A DNA stretch of 20,085 nt from CAJBLF01 sp964613015 (GCA_964613015.1 CAZTFP010000023.1:1-20085), one strand, 5' to 3'; shown: positions 1 to 9,657, numbered from the stretch's first letter. Numbers and translations are program-made. The notes: generated from the letters alone by a model not told the origin.

Positions 1-1202
1 GCTTCATGAGCCACAATAGCAGTGTCGTTGTCTGATTGTATGTTTGGAATTGTATTGGATACTGAGTTTTCATCAAAGAGCAATGCATCGCATTGGGTAT
101 TGTTTGTCGCATGATCTGCTCATTTTGTAATAACGACAAGTCAGCGATACGTATTGATTCATCATTTTCTGGAAATTGATTTTGCTACAATGTTTGATGA
201 GGTATGGCTTCCTATATGAATAGCCTTTGATCACGTATCTTGATGTTGTCACTGTCATGCCACTGCTATTCCAAGCATATCTGTTTTGCTGTAATTTCAT
301 TTTAAAATTGAACAAGGATACAGCATCGTCTTGCAAGATCCAAGGTTTCCATTGACCCACTCCATATACCCATGCTCCTCAATCACTGCTCTTTTTGTAT
401 TTAAATTATAGGTATTCGTTGATCGATTTTCTACAGATGAATATTTCATCTTAGCGTTTTTTCCTACAAATATTTCTACCAGTCCTGCGTGCAATGATGC
501 TTTATCAAACTTTGGTGCTGAGCATCCTTCGATATAACTTCCTTCAGCATCGTCTTCTATAATAATCATGGTATGTTCAAATTGTCCTCATGCATAGGTG
601 TTCATACGGAAATATGCTTGTAATGGATCAGTCAATTTCACTCATTTTGGTACATAGATAAATGTTCCTCAGCTCCAGACAGCGCCATGTAATGCTGCAA
701 ACATATGGTCGTTGGCAGGTACTAATTTCATAAAATATTTTTTCACTAACTCTGGATATTTAATCACAGCTTGTGGCATATCTTCGAAAATAATCCCTTT
801 TTTTGATCGTTTTTCCTGTATTTGATGGTAGACATTGAGTGAATCATATTGTCAACCAGCCCCTGCTAGATATTTCTGTTCCGCTTCCGGTATTCAGAGT
901 CTTTTAAATTTATCTTTGATTTCTACTGGCACATCTTCTCGATTGTTTGCATATCATTCGTGGTTTTTATGTGGCTTAGCATAGTAGACAATATCATCGA
1001 GATGTAATCCAGAAAGATCTGCTCATCGTTTCGGTAATTTCATACTTTTGAATATTTTTAGAGATTCCAAACGGTGGTCTAACATTCGCTTTGGTTCTTT
1101 TTGTTCAGCAGAAATCTTCCTAACCGTGTCTTCGGTGAGTCCTGTGAGGTATAGTTCATATGTAATATTGTCTGCTGATTCAAGTGTCGATTTGAGTGAC
1201 AT
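1..1202 (-). CDS. sufB: SufB, Fe-S cluster assembly scaffold (C-terminus cut by window edge)
   Basis: Scaffold subunit of the SUF system, which with SufC (and normally SufD) builds Fe-S clusters in the cytoplasm. About 400 codons are present; the C-terminus lies beyond position 1. Family blocks are clear: LGIPEAEQKYLAG, GTFIYVPKGV, STNTYNLNTKRA, WVNGNLGS, GQGQHQDTGSK, SHTSSNIVAKSIS. Many Gly are TGA (for example in VPKGV and the first G of GQGQHQDTG). CGA occurs at conserved Trp sites: EPK-W-ML (1086-1088), LPK-W-GADLSG (1026-1028), NN-W-EDVP (939-941), EN-W-STNTYNL (423-425). True Trp sites also use TGG (VNGNLGS is preceded by EW with TGG). I chose the ATG at 1202 because the protein similarity begins at MSLKSTLES; an in-frame ATG at 1226 would overlap the ABC gene. 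Last visible gene of a minus-strand chain, 14 nt after the exporter stop. Confidence 0.95.
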
Positions 1203-1216
1203 ATTTTCATAGATAA

Positions 1217-2941
1217 TTAAAATCATGACTGTAATTCTATCATTTTATAATATACTCATTTTTTCTTGATGAGTTCTTGATGTGTTCCACTTTCAACTAT
1301 TTTTCCTCCCTTATTTAATACGTGGATAATGTCTGCTTGCTTTACTGTTTGTAATCTATGTGCTACTACAATAACCGTTCTTCCTTTAAAGAGATTGTTA
1401 AATGCTTTGGCTATATTTTCTTCTGAAAAACTATCTAGTGAGCTTGTCGGTTCGTCCAGAAACACGATTTTTGGATTTTTAAGAAAGAGTTTTGCTATGG
1501 CGAGTCTTTGCTTTTGTCCTCAACTTAATCTTACTCATTTTTCTCCTATCTGTGTTTCTAAACCTTCATTGAAGGTATATATGAATTCGCATTTTGCTGA
1601 TTTAATCGCACTATCTATTTGTTTTTTTGTCGGTTTCTTTTTGGTCCCGTATAAAAGATTGTCTATTACACTACCATCAAATACATTTGGTTCTTGTGTT
1701 AAATATCAAATATTTTCATAATATGATTTGAGTGCTACTTCAGACAGTTTTTGTCCATCAATGATTATATATCCTGAATCTGGATGTACGTATCATGAAA
1801 TCAATTTAAGTAAGGTTGTTTTTCCCGACCCACTTGCTCCTACAAATGCAGTTTTTTTACCTCATATAATTTTTAGATTAAAATTTTTAAAAATATTTTT
1901 ATTTCCGTAGGAAAAACTTGATTTTTCTAAATGAATATCTCATGATTTGTATTTAAATGTTTTTCAATCTTCATATCCTTGTAATTTTGGCATTTCGTCC
2001 AATGTATCTCGTATCTTGTGTACATAGGTAATCTGATCATAATAATTAAGCATCATATCATTTGCTTCAAATAGTACTCAGGTAATTTGATTCATTAACA
2101 TTCGTATCAATGTAAATTCTGCGAAGGAAGAATGTCATGCAAATATCTGTATACCAAACCAGAATATTAATCAGAATTTTGTTATATCTAATAGTGCTCT
2201 AGGTATATCACTTGCTAGTATATATCATATACTTTCTTTTCTATCCAAAACGATGATACGAGAAAAAATATCTCAAATCCGAGCTAATTCTTTTGTTATT
2301 TTGCTGTTTTGTAAAATTTCAAACTTAGACATAATCATCCTGACTAAAGACCTATCATATTGGATAGATAATTCTCTTCTGTCTCTTCTTATCTTGCGTA
2401 AGCGTCAATTACCAAATCGTGCAAAAATGATCATGATGACAAAAATTACTATTACTATCAGAAGCGTTTTTCGTCCTGAGCTTATTGTAATGATAAAAAA
2501 TATCATAACAACGTTTGCAAACATTCTTGCACCTCATCACAATAATGTGTCATTTACTATACTTCTTCGAGACTCTATTCCCCTCTGTATAATACTATTT
2601 GATTGCCCTGTTCATAATCATTCAATTTTATTGTTATCAGATTTTAAATATTTACCTACATAATGACTATAGAGATTTTGAGCGAATAATCTTACCGTTA
2701 CTTTTCTCGATGTTCTTATAAAATAGTTGGTTATATAACTGAATATGGTAAGTCACAGAAATATAAAAAGATATGTTTTGAAAAATAGATAATCTTTCAT
2801 CTCTATTCATTTTATAGCTTTACTTACCAATAATGCTAGGACTGGCCATAGTATTCCAAACCATGCAGATGTCAAAATAAAGAAAAAATAATGTACTGGT
2901 AGGCGTTTTATCGGTGATAATAATCTTCTCAATGTTTTCAT
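1217..2941 (-). CDS. Type I ABC exporter (fused membrane and ATPase domains)
   Basis: A 574-residue half-transporter of the MsbA/Atm1-like architecture. Roughly residues 1-330 form the hydrophobic transmembrane domain, beginning with a basic N-terminus and the first helix near residue 20. The rest is the nucleotide-binding domain, with Walker A GASGSGKTT near residue 365, Q-loop YLTQEPNVFDG, signature LSGGQKQR (its first Gly is TGA at 1520-1522), Walker B IVFLDEPTSSLD and H-loop AHRLQ. Reading TGA as stop would break it into pieces. Its ATG overlaps the sufC stop (TAATG at 2939-2943), so the two are probably translationally coupled, and it ends just before sufB. The substrate cannot be told from sequence. 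Placement between sufC and sufB suggests, by inference only, a link to Fe-S or thiol export as for Atm1-type exporters; lipid export is equally possible. The C-terminus reads through TGA codons at 1256 and 1223 to a TAA at 1217. Confidence 0.92.
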
Positions 2942-3672
2942 TATTTATTTTCTATATCGATAAATCCTTCTTTCTTAATAACTTCAATTAATTCCTGATT
3001 TCCTTCTTTGATAATTTTCCCTTCTTGTAAGATATAGATATGATCTACGGGAATATATTTTAAAATATCGAAAATATGTGTGATTATGATAAAAGTATTG
3101 TTTTCGTGATTGAGTTTAGCTATCATTTTACCAACAGATTTGAATGCATCCACATCCAAACCGCTATCTATCTCATCCAAAAAAACATATGTCGGTTCAA
3201 GTAATTTTACCTGTAATATTTCTATCTTTCTTCTTTCTCCACCACTAAATCCCACGTTCAGATCTCTTCGAAGAAATTCCATAGAGATTTCTAATTCTTT
3301 CATCAATGGTTCTATTATCTTCTTGAAACTCAGGAATGATGTTGTTGATTCGCTTTTTGCGTCATAGATAGATTTCAAAAATTCAAAAAGCTTGATACCC
3401 TTGATTTCTGGAATATGTTGAAATGCTACAAAAATACCCAATTTTGCTCTTTCGTGTGGACTTATTTTTGTAATGGATATGTTGTCTACTATAATGTCTC
3501 AATTGCTTATTATGTATTTAGGATGACCCATAATGGTCATAGCGAGTGATGATTTACCTGATCCATTTTTTCCTATAACACAATAATTTTTTCCTATCTC
3601 AAACTTCATAGATAGATTATCTACTATTATTTTATCTTCTATATTTACTGATAGATTTTTTATCGTTAACAT
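2941..3672 (-). CDS. sufC: SufC, ABC-type ATPase of Fe-S cluster assembly
   Basis: Soluble 243-residue ATPase, the usual SufC length, which drives cluster assembly on SufB. Visible: Walker A GKNGSGKSS (residues 34-42), FVAFQHIPEIKG (the SufC form of the Q-loop), signature NVGFSGGERRK, and Walker B running into the SufC hallmark DEIDSGLDVDA, followed by IITH. Start at ATG 3672, 25 nt after the preceding gene's stop; no strong Shine-Dalgarno is seen. Its TAA stop shares a base with the start of the ABC exporter. Arg in the signature helix is AGA, while a CGA sits just before RDLNVGFSGG at a position variable in the family. Confidence 0.95.
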
Positions 3673-3697
3673 GGTGTGTAGTTAGTAATGAATAAAA

Positions 3698-4891
3698 TTA
3701 TTTATGAAGATTTATAAAGTCACCTGAGTTGCCATAAAATTGATTAAACATATTGTTGATGTACTGTGCTGGATCATAATTACCTTTCCCTCTGATGTTG
3801 AGTATCGTATTGATTCGTCATTCGTTCGTTGCTTTGATTTCTTGTAATGCCTGTTTTTCATCTTTATTGAAAAAATCTTTGTAGTTTACTTTGTTTGTTG
3901 CTCTTTGTTGTTCTTGATTTTCTGTTGTATTGTCTTGTAGTTTTTGGAGTAATTCTTGGACAGAGCTTTCTATATTTTGATTTATCTGTGCATCATTTTT
4001 TGCTTGGTTACAAAGTTGTTTTATACTAGTACTATCATTGCTTTTAAGTGCTTCTACTGTATTACTATGTTGTGATTGATATTCTTCTAGTGCTTGTTTC
4101 CCTTGTATTGTAGAAGGAATAATATTCTCGTAAGGAGTCTGAATGCAAATTTTGGGATCATTTATTTTATCAGAAAAATCCGCTGTATATTTTGTTGCGT
4201 CTTTTTGTATCCGTAATCATAATTCTCCTACTTGTTGTCTACTTGTTTTTACAATATATATTAATCTTTCGTAACATGCTGTATCTAAACTTTTTGCTCA
4301 TTGATTAATATATGATTCTTCTTGATCTAGTGTGTTGTTAATCTTCTTTATCGTGGAAATAATATCTTCGATATTCATGATGATAGTTTGTCCTATACCA
4401 TAACATGTTTTTATATCCACAACAGTGGATAGTGAATTTATAGTCTTTTTATTATCTAGAATTGCATTAGTTATTGCTGGAGCTGTTGATAACTTTTGGG
4501 CAATGTCAAAATTTTGTTGTGCTTGGGCTATCAAAATCTGAGCGTTTTCTAGTCCTGAAATATTACTTTGTAAAGCATTCTTGTAAGCTAATAGTGTTTG
4601 AATAGTTCCACGATTGTAATAATCATTACTTTGGTTTCCGCTAATAAGCTGTAATGCTTTTTCATACTCTTGTTTTTTAACTGCTTCATTGGCTTGTATT
4701 GTGTTTTCTATGTTTATTATTTTTTGTTCCAAAAGAGTATTGCTCTGTATTACCATATTTCCTGATAATCAATCATAGAGTTTTGATTCGTTGAATGCTT
4801 TAATGATAAATATACAAGAAAAAAACGATCATATACATGCTATGAGTATAAAAACATAATTATATTTTTTGTGGGTATGTTTTATTTCCAT
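3698..4891 (-). CDS. Membrane-anchored helical (coiled-coil-like) protein, unknown function
   Basis: 397 residues, not recognised. The N-terminus is a short basic stretch (MEIKHTHKKYNY) followed by one hydrophobic helix (VFILIACIGSFFSCIFII, about residues 13-30) with no obvious cleavage site, so probably a single-pass anchor with the rest outside the membrane. The remainder is long, Gln/Asn/Lys-rich and strongly helical, with heptad-like stretches (LEQKIINIENTIQANEAV; LENAQILIAQAQQNFDIA). The C-terminus holds GKGNYDPAQYINNMFNQFYG. Start at ATG 4891: the frame is open only if TGA is sense, and without recoding a false start at 4756 would be chosen. It sits between the secretion-motor genes and sufC. 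A role with the adjacent GspE/GspF proteins is an inference from position only. There is no type IV pilin prepilin motif. Confidence 0.8.
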
Positions 4892-5008
4892 ATACAAAAA
4901 TATTTTAGGATAATATTCCTATTTTTTAGTTTACCTATTCACTCAAAAATTTCAATAAGTAATCATCCTTATAGAAACACTATCGAAAGGAAATACTCCC
5001 CTCTATAT

Positions 5009-5743
5009 TTAAAATTTGTATTGTTGGAGAAGCTGATCAATTTGATTAAGGTCTGGTAAAATATTATCTCTAAATATTTCAAAATTTTTGGCTAATATTT
5101 CTTGTTTGGCAAAAAGCACATCATACTTCTTTTGGAGTAATCCCAGATAAAATACTAATTTTTCTGCTATACTTGCTTTTGCATTGTATTGGATTCTGTT
5201 TTCTGTTGCACAGTTTTCGTAGGTTATAGATTCTGCAAGTGATGCTTCCATAATTTTTTGATCATATCTATCTATAGCATCAAAATATGCTTTATCACTA
5301 ATATTTTTTTCTGTTAAACATGATTGCATATCTCATTTGAGTACTACCATTTCTTGGTTCATATAGGTAGAAATACTGTCTCATTTTTGTAAATTTTGTT
5401 CACAATCATTGAGATATTTAGTCAATGCTTCTTCTTTGTTTGTTGCTATATTTAAAACCTCAATAATATCTGTTTTTGTGAGCTCTTCTAGTTTTTGTAT
5501 AGTTGTCAGTATTTCTCCTTCATAATTAGTTACTTTAGTATCTTTTCCTGCTATAGTGATATGTAACTGTACCATATCATAACTTATTTCATTCATTACC
5601 AATCAATATCCTGTACTATTATTTGTTTCAAAAATTACATCGCCTAATCCTACTGATTGTTGTTGTATTCATTGTGCTTCTGAATGGTTTTGGAATAATA
5701 GTATACTGAATAATATACATACTATGACTATACTTTTTTTCAT
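5009..5743 (-). CDS. Secreted or periplasmic helical protein, unknown function
   Basis: 244 residues with a classical Sec signal peptide: MKKS, a hydrophobic core IVIVCILFSILLF, then a small-residue region around SEAQG (about residues 20-25) where cleavage is likely. The mature part is helix-rich, with Glu/Lys/Gln-rich segments (KLEELTKTDIIEVLNI; FYLGLLQKKYDVLFAKQE) and ends DQLLQQYKF. A few Cys are present (NDCEQ, QSCLTE, ENCATE), which could form disulfides if exported. Three TGA codons split the frame in the standard code. It starts 21 nt after the gspF stop, suggesting one transcript with the secretion motor genes. I do not recognise the family. Confidence 0.82.
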
Positions 5744-5764
5744 TCGTATCCAGAAAATATAAAA

Positions 5765-6853
5765 CTATTTGATAACATTTACAAGATCAGCCATAGGCAA
5801 GAAAATCGATCCTACAATGATTCATATAATAACCGCAATCATTGCCATTAGTAGTGGTTCGATTAAACTCATGAGAATATCTATCTTGGTTTGTAACATA
5901 TCACGATAAAAGTCGGCCATTTTTTTAAGTACTTCAGTAATGTTTCCTGTATCTTCTCCTACATGAATAATCTGTACTAAAATCGGATCAAACAATGACG
6001 ATCATTCCATTGATTCTGCAAATGTAAATCCTGCATTGAGATTTTCTTTGATTTCTAATACTTTTTTTCTATAGAAAAAGTTGGTAAATATATTTGCTAT
6101 AAGTTTCAATGAAAGTATTGGACTCACTCAAGCACTGTATAGTTGACTTAATAATTTAGAAAATCTATACATATAATATGTTTTCACGACTCATGCAACA
6201 GCTGGCATAGTTACCATTATTTTGTCAATAAATATTTTGAATGCTAAGATATATTTATATGAAAATCTATATAGCGCTATTGTTCATATAGCAATCATAA
6301 GTATAAGATATCGTGTTCTTTGTAGAAATACTGATGCTCACATCATAAATTTTGTTAAACTTGGTAGGCTTTCTTGGTTGGGAAACATCGTTACTATAGT
6401 TGGGATAACATATATCAATAGAATCGTTACTGCTATAAAAGCAAATACGATAAGTACAATCGGATAGGTCATCGCTTTTTTTATTTTTCCATTTATTCTT
6501 TGGGAATTTTCAAGTTCTATGGCGATTTCGTCCAATATTTCTGGAAGATTTCCCATAGCTTCCGCTGATTCTATTAATGCAACCTCTTCTTCTTGGAAAA
6601 AATAACTATGATTTCCCATAGCTTGTGAAAGTGTATATCCTTGTGTTAGTTGATCAATTAAATCTTGAATAATCATAATTAGTCCCTTATTTGTCTCAGA
6701 TCTTCTTATAGAAAATAATGCATCTCTGAGTCATAATCATGATCTTTGAGCTAATGCTAATAATCTAAAAAAATTGGTCTTTTGTTTAAGCTTAGGTGCA
6801 AAAAACTTTTTGATGATTAACTTTTCAAAGAATCATAATCTATTATTTTCCAT
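5765..6853 (-). CDS. GspF/PilC-type inner-membrane platform protein (T2SSF family)
   Basis: 362-residue polytopic protein of the type II secretion / type IV pilus platform, the membrane partner of the GspE/PilB ATPase encoded just upstream. Two T2SSF-like repeats are visible. The first has FFRLLALAQRSGLGLRDAL near residue 30 and GYTLSQAMGNHSYFFQEEEV, with helices after KKAMTYPIVLIVFAFIAV. The second has LNAGFTFAESME, then the hallmark C-terminal IEPLLMAMIAVIIGIIVGSIF with LPM. A CGA at LQRT-x-YLILMI reads best as Trp in a membrane segment. Start ATG 6853 is preceded by AGAG about 6 nt upstream, 41 nt after gspE; stop TAG. Slightly shorter than the usual roughly 400 residues. Confidence 0.92.
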
Positions 6854-6894
6854 ATTTTTCTCTATTGCTAAATGGTATATCATTTCTTAATAAT

Positions 6895-8214
6895 TTATTT
6901 GTCAAATTTTGCTTTAACATATCTATATACTTCATCAAGTGTTGTCATTCCTTTGATAATTTTAAAAACACCATCTCTTTCTAGATTGATCATTCCCTTC
7001 TGAAGTGCTACGCTTTCTACTTCAAATGATGATTTTCCTTCCAAAAGAAGATTTTTTATTTCATCAGTATAATCCATCATTTCAAAAAGACCAACTCTAC
7101 CTTTGTATCCACTTCATCCACATAGATGACATTTTTCTCCTGTTATGGGATCTTTTCCAGTTCCTGTAGATATCATTGCATTATTTATAAAATCATCTCG
7201 TTGTTGTTGAGTTATTCCTCTGCTAAGAATCTCTTTCTTAAGTGTATCTTTATCAAAATTTCTGAAACTTTCCTTTGCAAATTTGTATTTAGGATTGTCC
7301 TTTGCTGAGATTTGAATTTTACAATTAGTACATACTTTCCTTGTTAGTCTTTCTGCCATTACGAGATTGAATGTACCTACTAGCATATATGGTTTTGCTC
7401 ATAGATTATATACTCTTGTGATTGTCTCTGATGATGAATTTGTATGTACAGTAGAGAATACCAAATGTCCTGTCATCGCTGATTCCATTGCCATATCTAG
7501 CGTTTCTCTATCACGAATTTCTCCTACCATCATAATGTCAGGATCTTGTCTAAGTCATCATCTGAGTCCATTAGCAAAACTAAATCCTATATCTGCTCTA
7601 ATCTGTGCTTGATTGAGTCCTGCCATTTTGTTTTCTACTGGATCTTCATAGGTTATGATATTTACTTCTGTTGTGTTTACATAATCTAGACATGCATACA
7701 GTGTTGTTGTTTTACCTGAACCTGTAGGTCCTGTCATTAGTATAATTCCGTTTGGATATTTTAAATGTCTAAAAATAATATCTTTATTACTTCCTTCTAT
7801 ACCGAGTGTTTCCAATGGTGGAATCTTTATTGATTTATCTACGATACGCATTACAAGACATTCTCACCATACACTTGGAAGAGTATTTGCACGAAGATCT
7901 ATTTCTTTATTTGTTAAGGTAACACTTGATACTCTAGCATCTTGTGGTACTCTTTTTTCATCTGGTCTCATTTGTCCAGATTCTATTTTGAATTTTGAAA
8001 TGATACTCTCATGGAGGTTCTTAGGATATTGAACAAGCTCTTCAAGAATTCAATCGATTCTGATTCTGATTCTACAATAACTTTCTAATGGTTCAATATG
8101 GATATCTGATGCACCTACTTCAACCGCAACGGTCAAAAGATTATCAAAAATCTTCACAACATCTGATTGGAGAACTGCTTCGTCTAGTTTGGCTTTGTAA
8201 TCAATATCGATCAT
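6895..8214 (-). CDS. GspE/PilB-type secretion or pilus assembly ATPase, lacking N1 domain
   Basis: Cytoplasmic hexameric ATPase powering pilus/pseudopilus assembly. 439 residues: N2-type domain from about residue 15 (VGASDIHIEPLES), then Walker A GPTGSGKTT, Asp box YEDPVE, Walker B PDIMMVGEIRDRET, and His box TGHLVFSTVHTN. A tetracysteine zinc element follows (VCTNCK ... EKCHLCG). Its two CxxC halves are separated by roughly 60 residues. The N-terminal MshEN/N1 domain of typical PilB/GspE (about 560 residues) is missing: the frame begins almost directly at N2, and the upstream sequence is non-coding. Conserved Arg are AGA or CGT; one CGA follows ITQQQ. First gene of the minus-strand chain running to sufB, 41 nt before gspF. 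Whether it serves a T4 pilus, competence or T2SS system cannot be decided here. Confidence 0.93.
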
Positions 8215-8464
8215 CGTTTTTTAGTATTATGTGCTAAATGTCACTATACACTAATTATACCTACAAATGCTAAAAAATGCAAATTTCTTGGCATATATTC
8301 ATAGATAAAAAGCATCCCAATATTTATATTTATTCTATATTTTCTTGGCTTATTTGTATATTGTATTGACTTATTTTTATTGATATATTTAATTATATAT
8401 AACCGAGTTGTTTTTTATTTGTTTTTTTTTAGACTTTACTTACTTTTATTTGTTATTTCGTTTT
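8215..8464. other. AT-rich divergent intergenic region
   Basis: 250 nt between the divergent gspE (minus) and nuclease (plus) genes. It contains long T-runs, a TTGACT at 8366-8371 on the plus strand without a convincing -10 partner, and a better promoter on the minus strand (listed separately). No RNA gene, riboswitch or strong hairpin was recognised. Confidence 0.6.
8254..8282 (-). promoter_or_regulatory. Candidate sigma70-type promoter for gspE chain
   Basis: On the minus strand a perfect -10 TATAAT (8254-8259) lies 17 nt from TTGCAT (8277-8282), which keeps the TTG of the -35 box. Transcription would begin about 30-35 nt before the gspE ATG at 8214. Read from sequence only; AT-rich DNA makes chance matches common. 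Confidence 0.45.
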
Positions 8465-8851
8465 ATGAATCCCACGCTTTGATTGATTATTGTTTGAATA
8501 GTTATATGACTACTTGTTGGTTATTTGGTTGCAAAACTCTATTTTATGGGTAAGCTCAAAAAACAGAGAAGTAACGCGGTGAGTAGATCTCGTAATGTTG
8601 TTCTTGGGTATGTTCATGAAAAAATAGCTCCATTGTTGCCAAATTTTCCTTATTCATACAAAGATTTGGTGTTTTTGGGAAAATGAGTCGATTATCTTGT
8701 TCTCGATGGTCTCTCGAAAGGTGTTCTGAATAAAATAGTTTTTTTGGAAATCAAAAGTTGAACTTCTCAACTTAATAAAAATGAACAAATGGTTAGAGAT
8801 TGTATTGTCCAAAAACGTCTTATTTATGAGGTATGGAGAAATGAATCATAA
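8465..8851 (+). CDS. Membrane-anchored Holliday-junction-resolvase-like endonuclease (Endonuc_Holl family)
   Basis: 128 residues with an N-terminal transmembrane helix (LIIVGIVIGLLVGYLVAKLYF, about residues 7-27, split here as LIIVGIVIGL and LVGYLVAKLYF) and a C-terminal PD-(D/E)xK-like domain. The latter has SRSRNVVLGYVHEKIAPLLP, then FLGKGVDYLVLDGLS and IVFLEIKSGTSQLNKNE, ending KRLIYEVW. The Asp in VDY and Glu/Lys in LEIKSG fit the D...ExK catalytic core of the family (Pfam Endonuc_Holl, as I recall). An ATG at 8546 would give only the soluble part. The ATG at 8465 is preferred because the extra 27 codons, open only with TGA=Gly, encode the membrane anchor expected in this family. The substrate of these proteins is not firmly known. 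First gene of a plus-strand group with the tRNA and nth. Confidence 0.85.
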
Positions 8852-8893
8852 TATAGTAAGGTTGTAGTTCTTGCGCGATAAACTACTCTTCTT

Positions 8894-8964
8894 AGGGTGA
8901 TATTTCAATGGTAGAATGCTGGCCTCCGAAGCTAGCGATGTAGGTTCGATTCCTCCTCACCCTG
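8894..8964 (+). tRNA. tRNA with anticodon CCG, best read as tRNA-Trp(CCG) decoding CGG
   Basis: 71-nt tRNA: acceptor AGGGTGA/TCACCCT (7 perfect pairs) with G73, D-arm TTTC-AATGGTA-GAAT, anticodon stem CTGGC/GCTAG, loop CTCCGAA (34-36 = CCG), 4-nt variable loop, T-arm GTAGG-TTCGATT-CCTCC. Mismatches are T10-T25 and T50-C64. The anticodon formally pairs with CGG, an Arg codon in the standard code. The body carries bacterial tRNA-Trp features: A1-U72, G2-C71, G3-C70, discriminator G73, C34-C35, and the short D-loop. It lacks the A20 that is an Arg identity element. With CGA/CGG at Trp positions in neighbouring proteins, Trp charging is the better call. C34 should read CGG only, so CGA would need another tRNA. 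CCA is not encoded. It lies 42 nt after the nuclease gene and 18 nt before nth. Confidence 0.9.
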
Positions 8965-8982
8965 TTTAATTACTTTTCTATT

Positions 8983-9657
8983 ATGAGTAAAAATTTTGCT
9001 ATCATATTTGCGTATCTCAAAGAGCTTTTCCCTAATCCACAAACTGAGCTTCACTACTCTACTCCTTTTCAGTTTGTTGTAGCTGTAATGTTGTCTGCTC
9101 AAGCGACTGATGTCCAAGTAAATAAAGTTACTGATAAAATATTTCCAAAAATATATACACCTGAAGATCTTTTGATGCTTTGATTTACATCATTTGAACG
9201 TAGTATCAATTCCGTTAATTATTATCATTCTAAGGCAAAACACATTTTTGCTACAGCAAAAATAATTCAGAATTTAGAATTCAAAATGCAGAATGAAAAA
9301 ATAAAAACATACAAGAATTGAATACCTGATACGCTTGAAGAACTGATGAAACTTCCATGAGTAGGCATTAAAACTGCAAAATTAATTGCTCATGTTCTAT
9401 ATGATAAACCATTTATTGCTGTAGATACCCATATTCATAGGGTAAGTAATAGACTGGGACTTGTGAAAACTACAGCTCCAGAGAAAACTTCAGAACTTCT
9501 TGAAAAACGTATACCAGATGACTACAAAGACTTGGCACATCACGCTCTAGTATTGTTTGGGCGTTATTACTGTACTGCTAGAAATCCTAAGTGTGAAACG
9601 TGTAAATTACAACATATTTGTTTATACTATAGGAATTTAAAACATCCCTATAGATAA
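8983..9657 (+). CDS. nth: Endonuclease III (DNA glycosylase/AP lyase)
   Basis: 224-residue base-excision repair enzyme that removes oxidised pyrimidines and cleaves the AP site. Conserved blocks: MLSAQATDVQVNKVT, the helix-hairpin-helix LPGVGIKTAKL with catalytic Lys130, VDTHIHRVSNRLGL with catalytic Asp148, and a complete [4Fe-4S] ligand set C197-x6-C204-x2-C207-x5-C213. The Gly of LPGVG is TGA, as are two others. Between YYHSKAK and LPGVG it is about 11 residues longer than E. coli Nth. The excess (around QNLEFKMQNEK) is encoded by a repeat-like stretch also found between ftsA and ftsZ. Starts 18 nt after the tRNA. Its Fe-S cluster would depend on the SUF genes at the left of the window. 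Confidence 0.95.
9264..9297 (+). repeat. AATTCAGAATTTAGAATTC-type repeat inside nth
   Basis: The core GAATTTAGAAT-TC-AAAATG-CAGAAT (9270-9294) matches 16740-16772 between ftsA and ftsZ, except for a TC/CT swap and a 7-nt insertion there (TATACTG). It is internally repetitive (AATTCAGAAT, TTTAGAATTC) and falls exactly where the protein is longer than usual. Confidence 0.5.

Noticed and set aside
73..360. Minus-strand ORF of 95 codons
   Set aside because: Shadow of sufB: the true frame, with TGA=Gly and CGA=Trp, continues SufB blocks (QHQDTG, SHTSSN) through this stretch.
1329..1721. Plus-strand ORF of 130 codons opposite the ABC exporter
   Set aside because: Lies antisense to the exporter's ATPase motifs; no start signal or family.
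2253..2663. Plus-strand ORF of 136 codons
   Set aside because: Antisense of the exporter transmembrane domain; the opposite strand has a clear family.
4905..4925. TAGGA...TCCTA palindrome before the membrane-anchored protein
   Set aside because: Only five paired bases in AT-rich DNA; not enough to call an operator or terminator.
8894..8964. Plain tRNA-Arg(CCG)
   Set aside because: Possible by anticodon, but G73, A1-U72, lack of A20 and Trp-site CGG/CGA codons point to tRNA-Trp identity; kept as the alternative.
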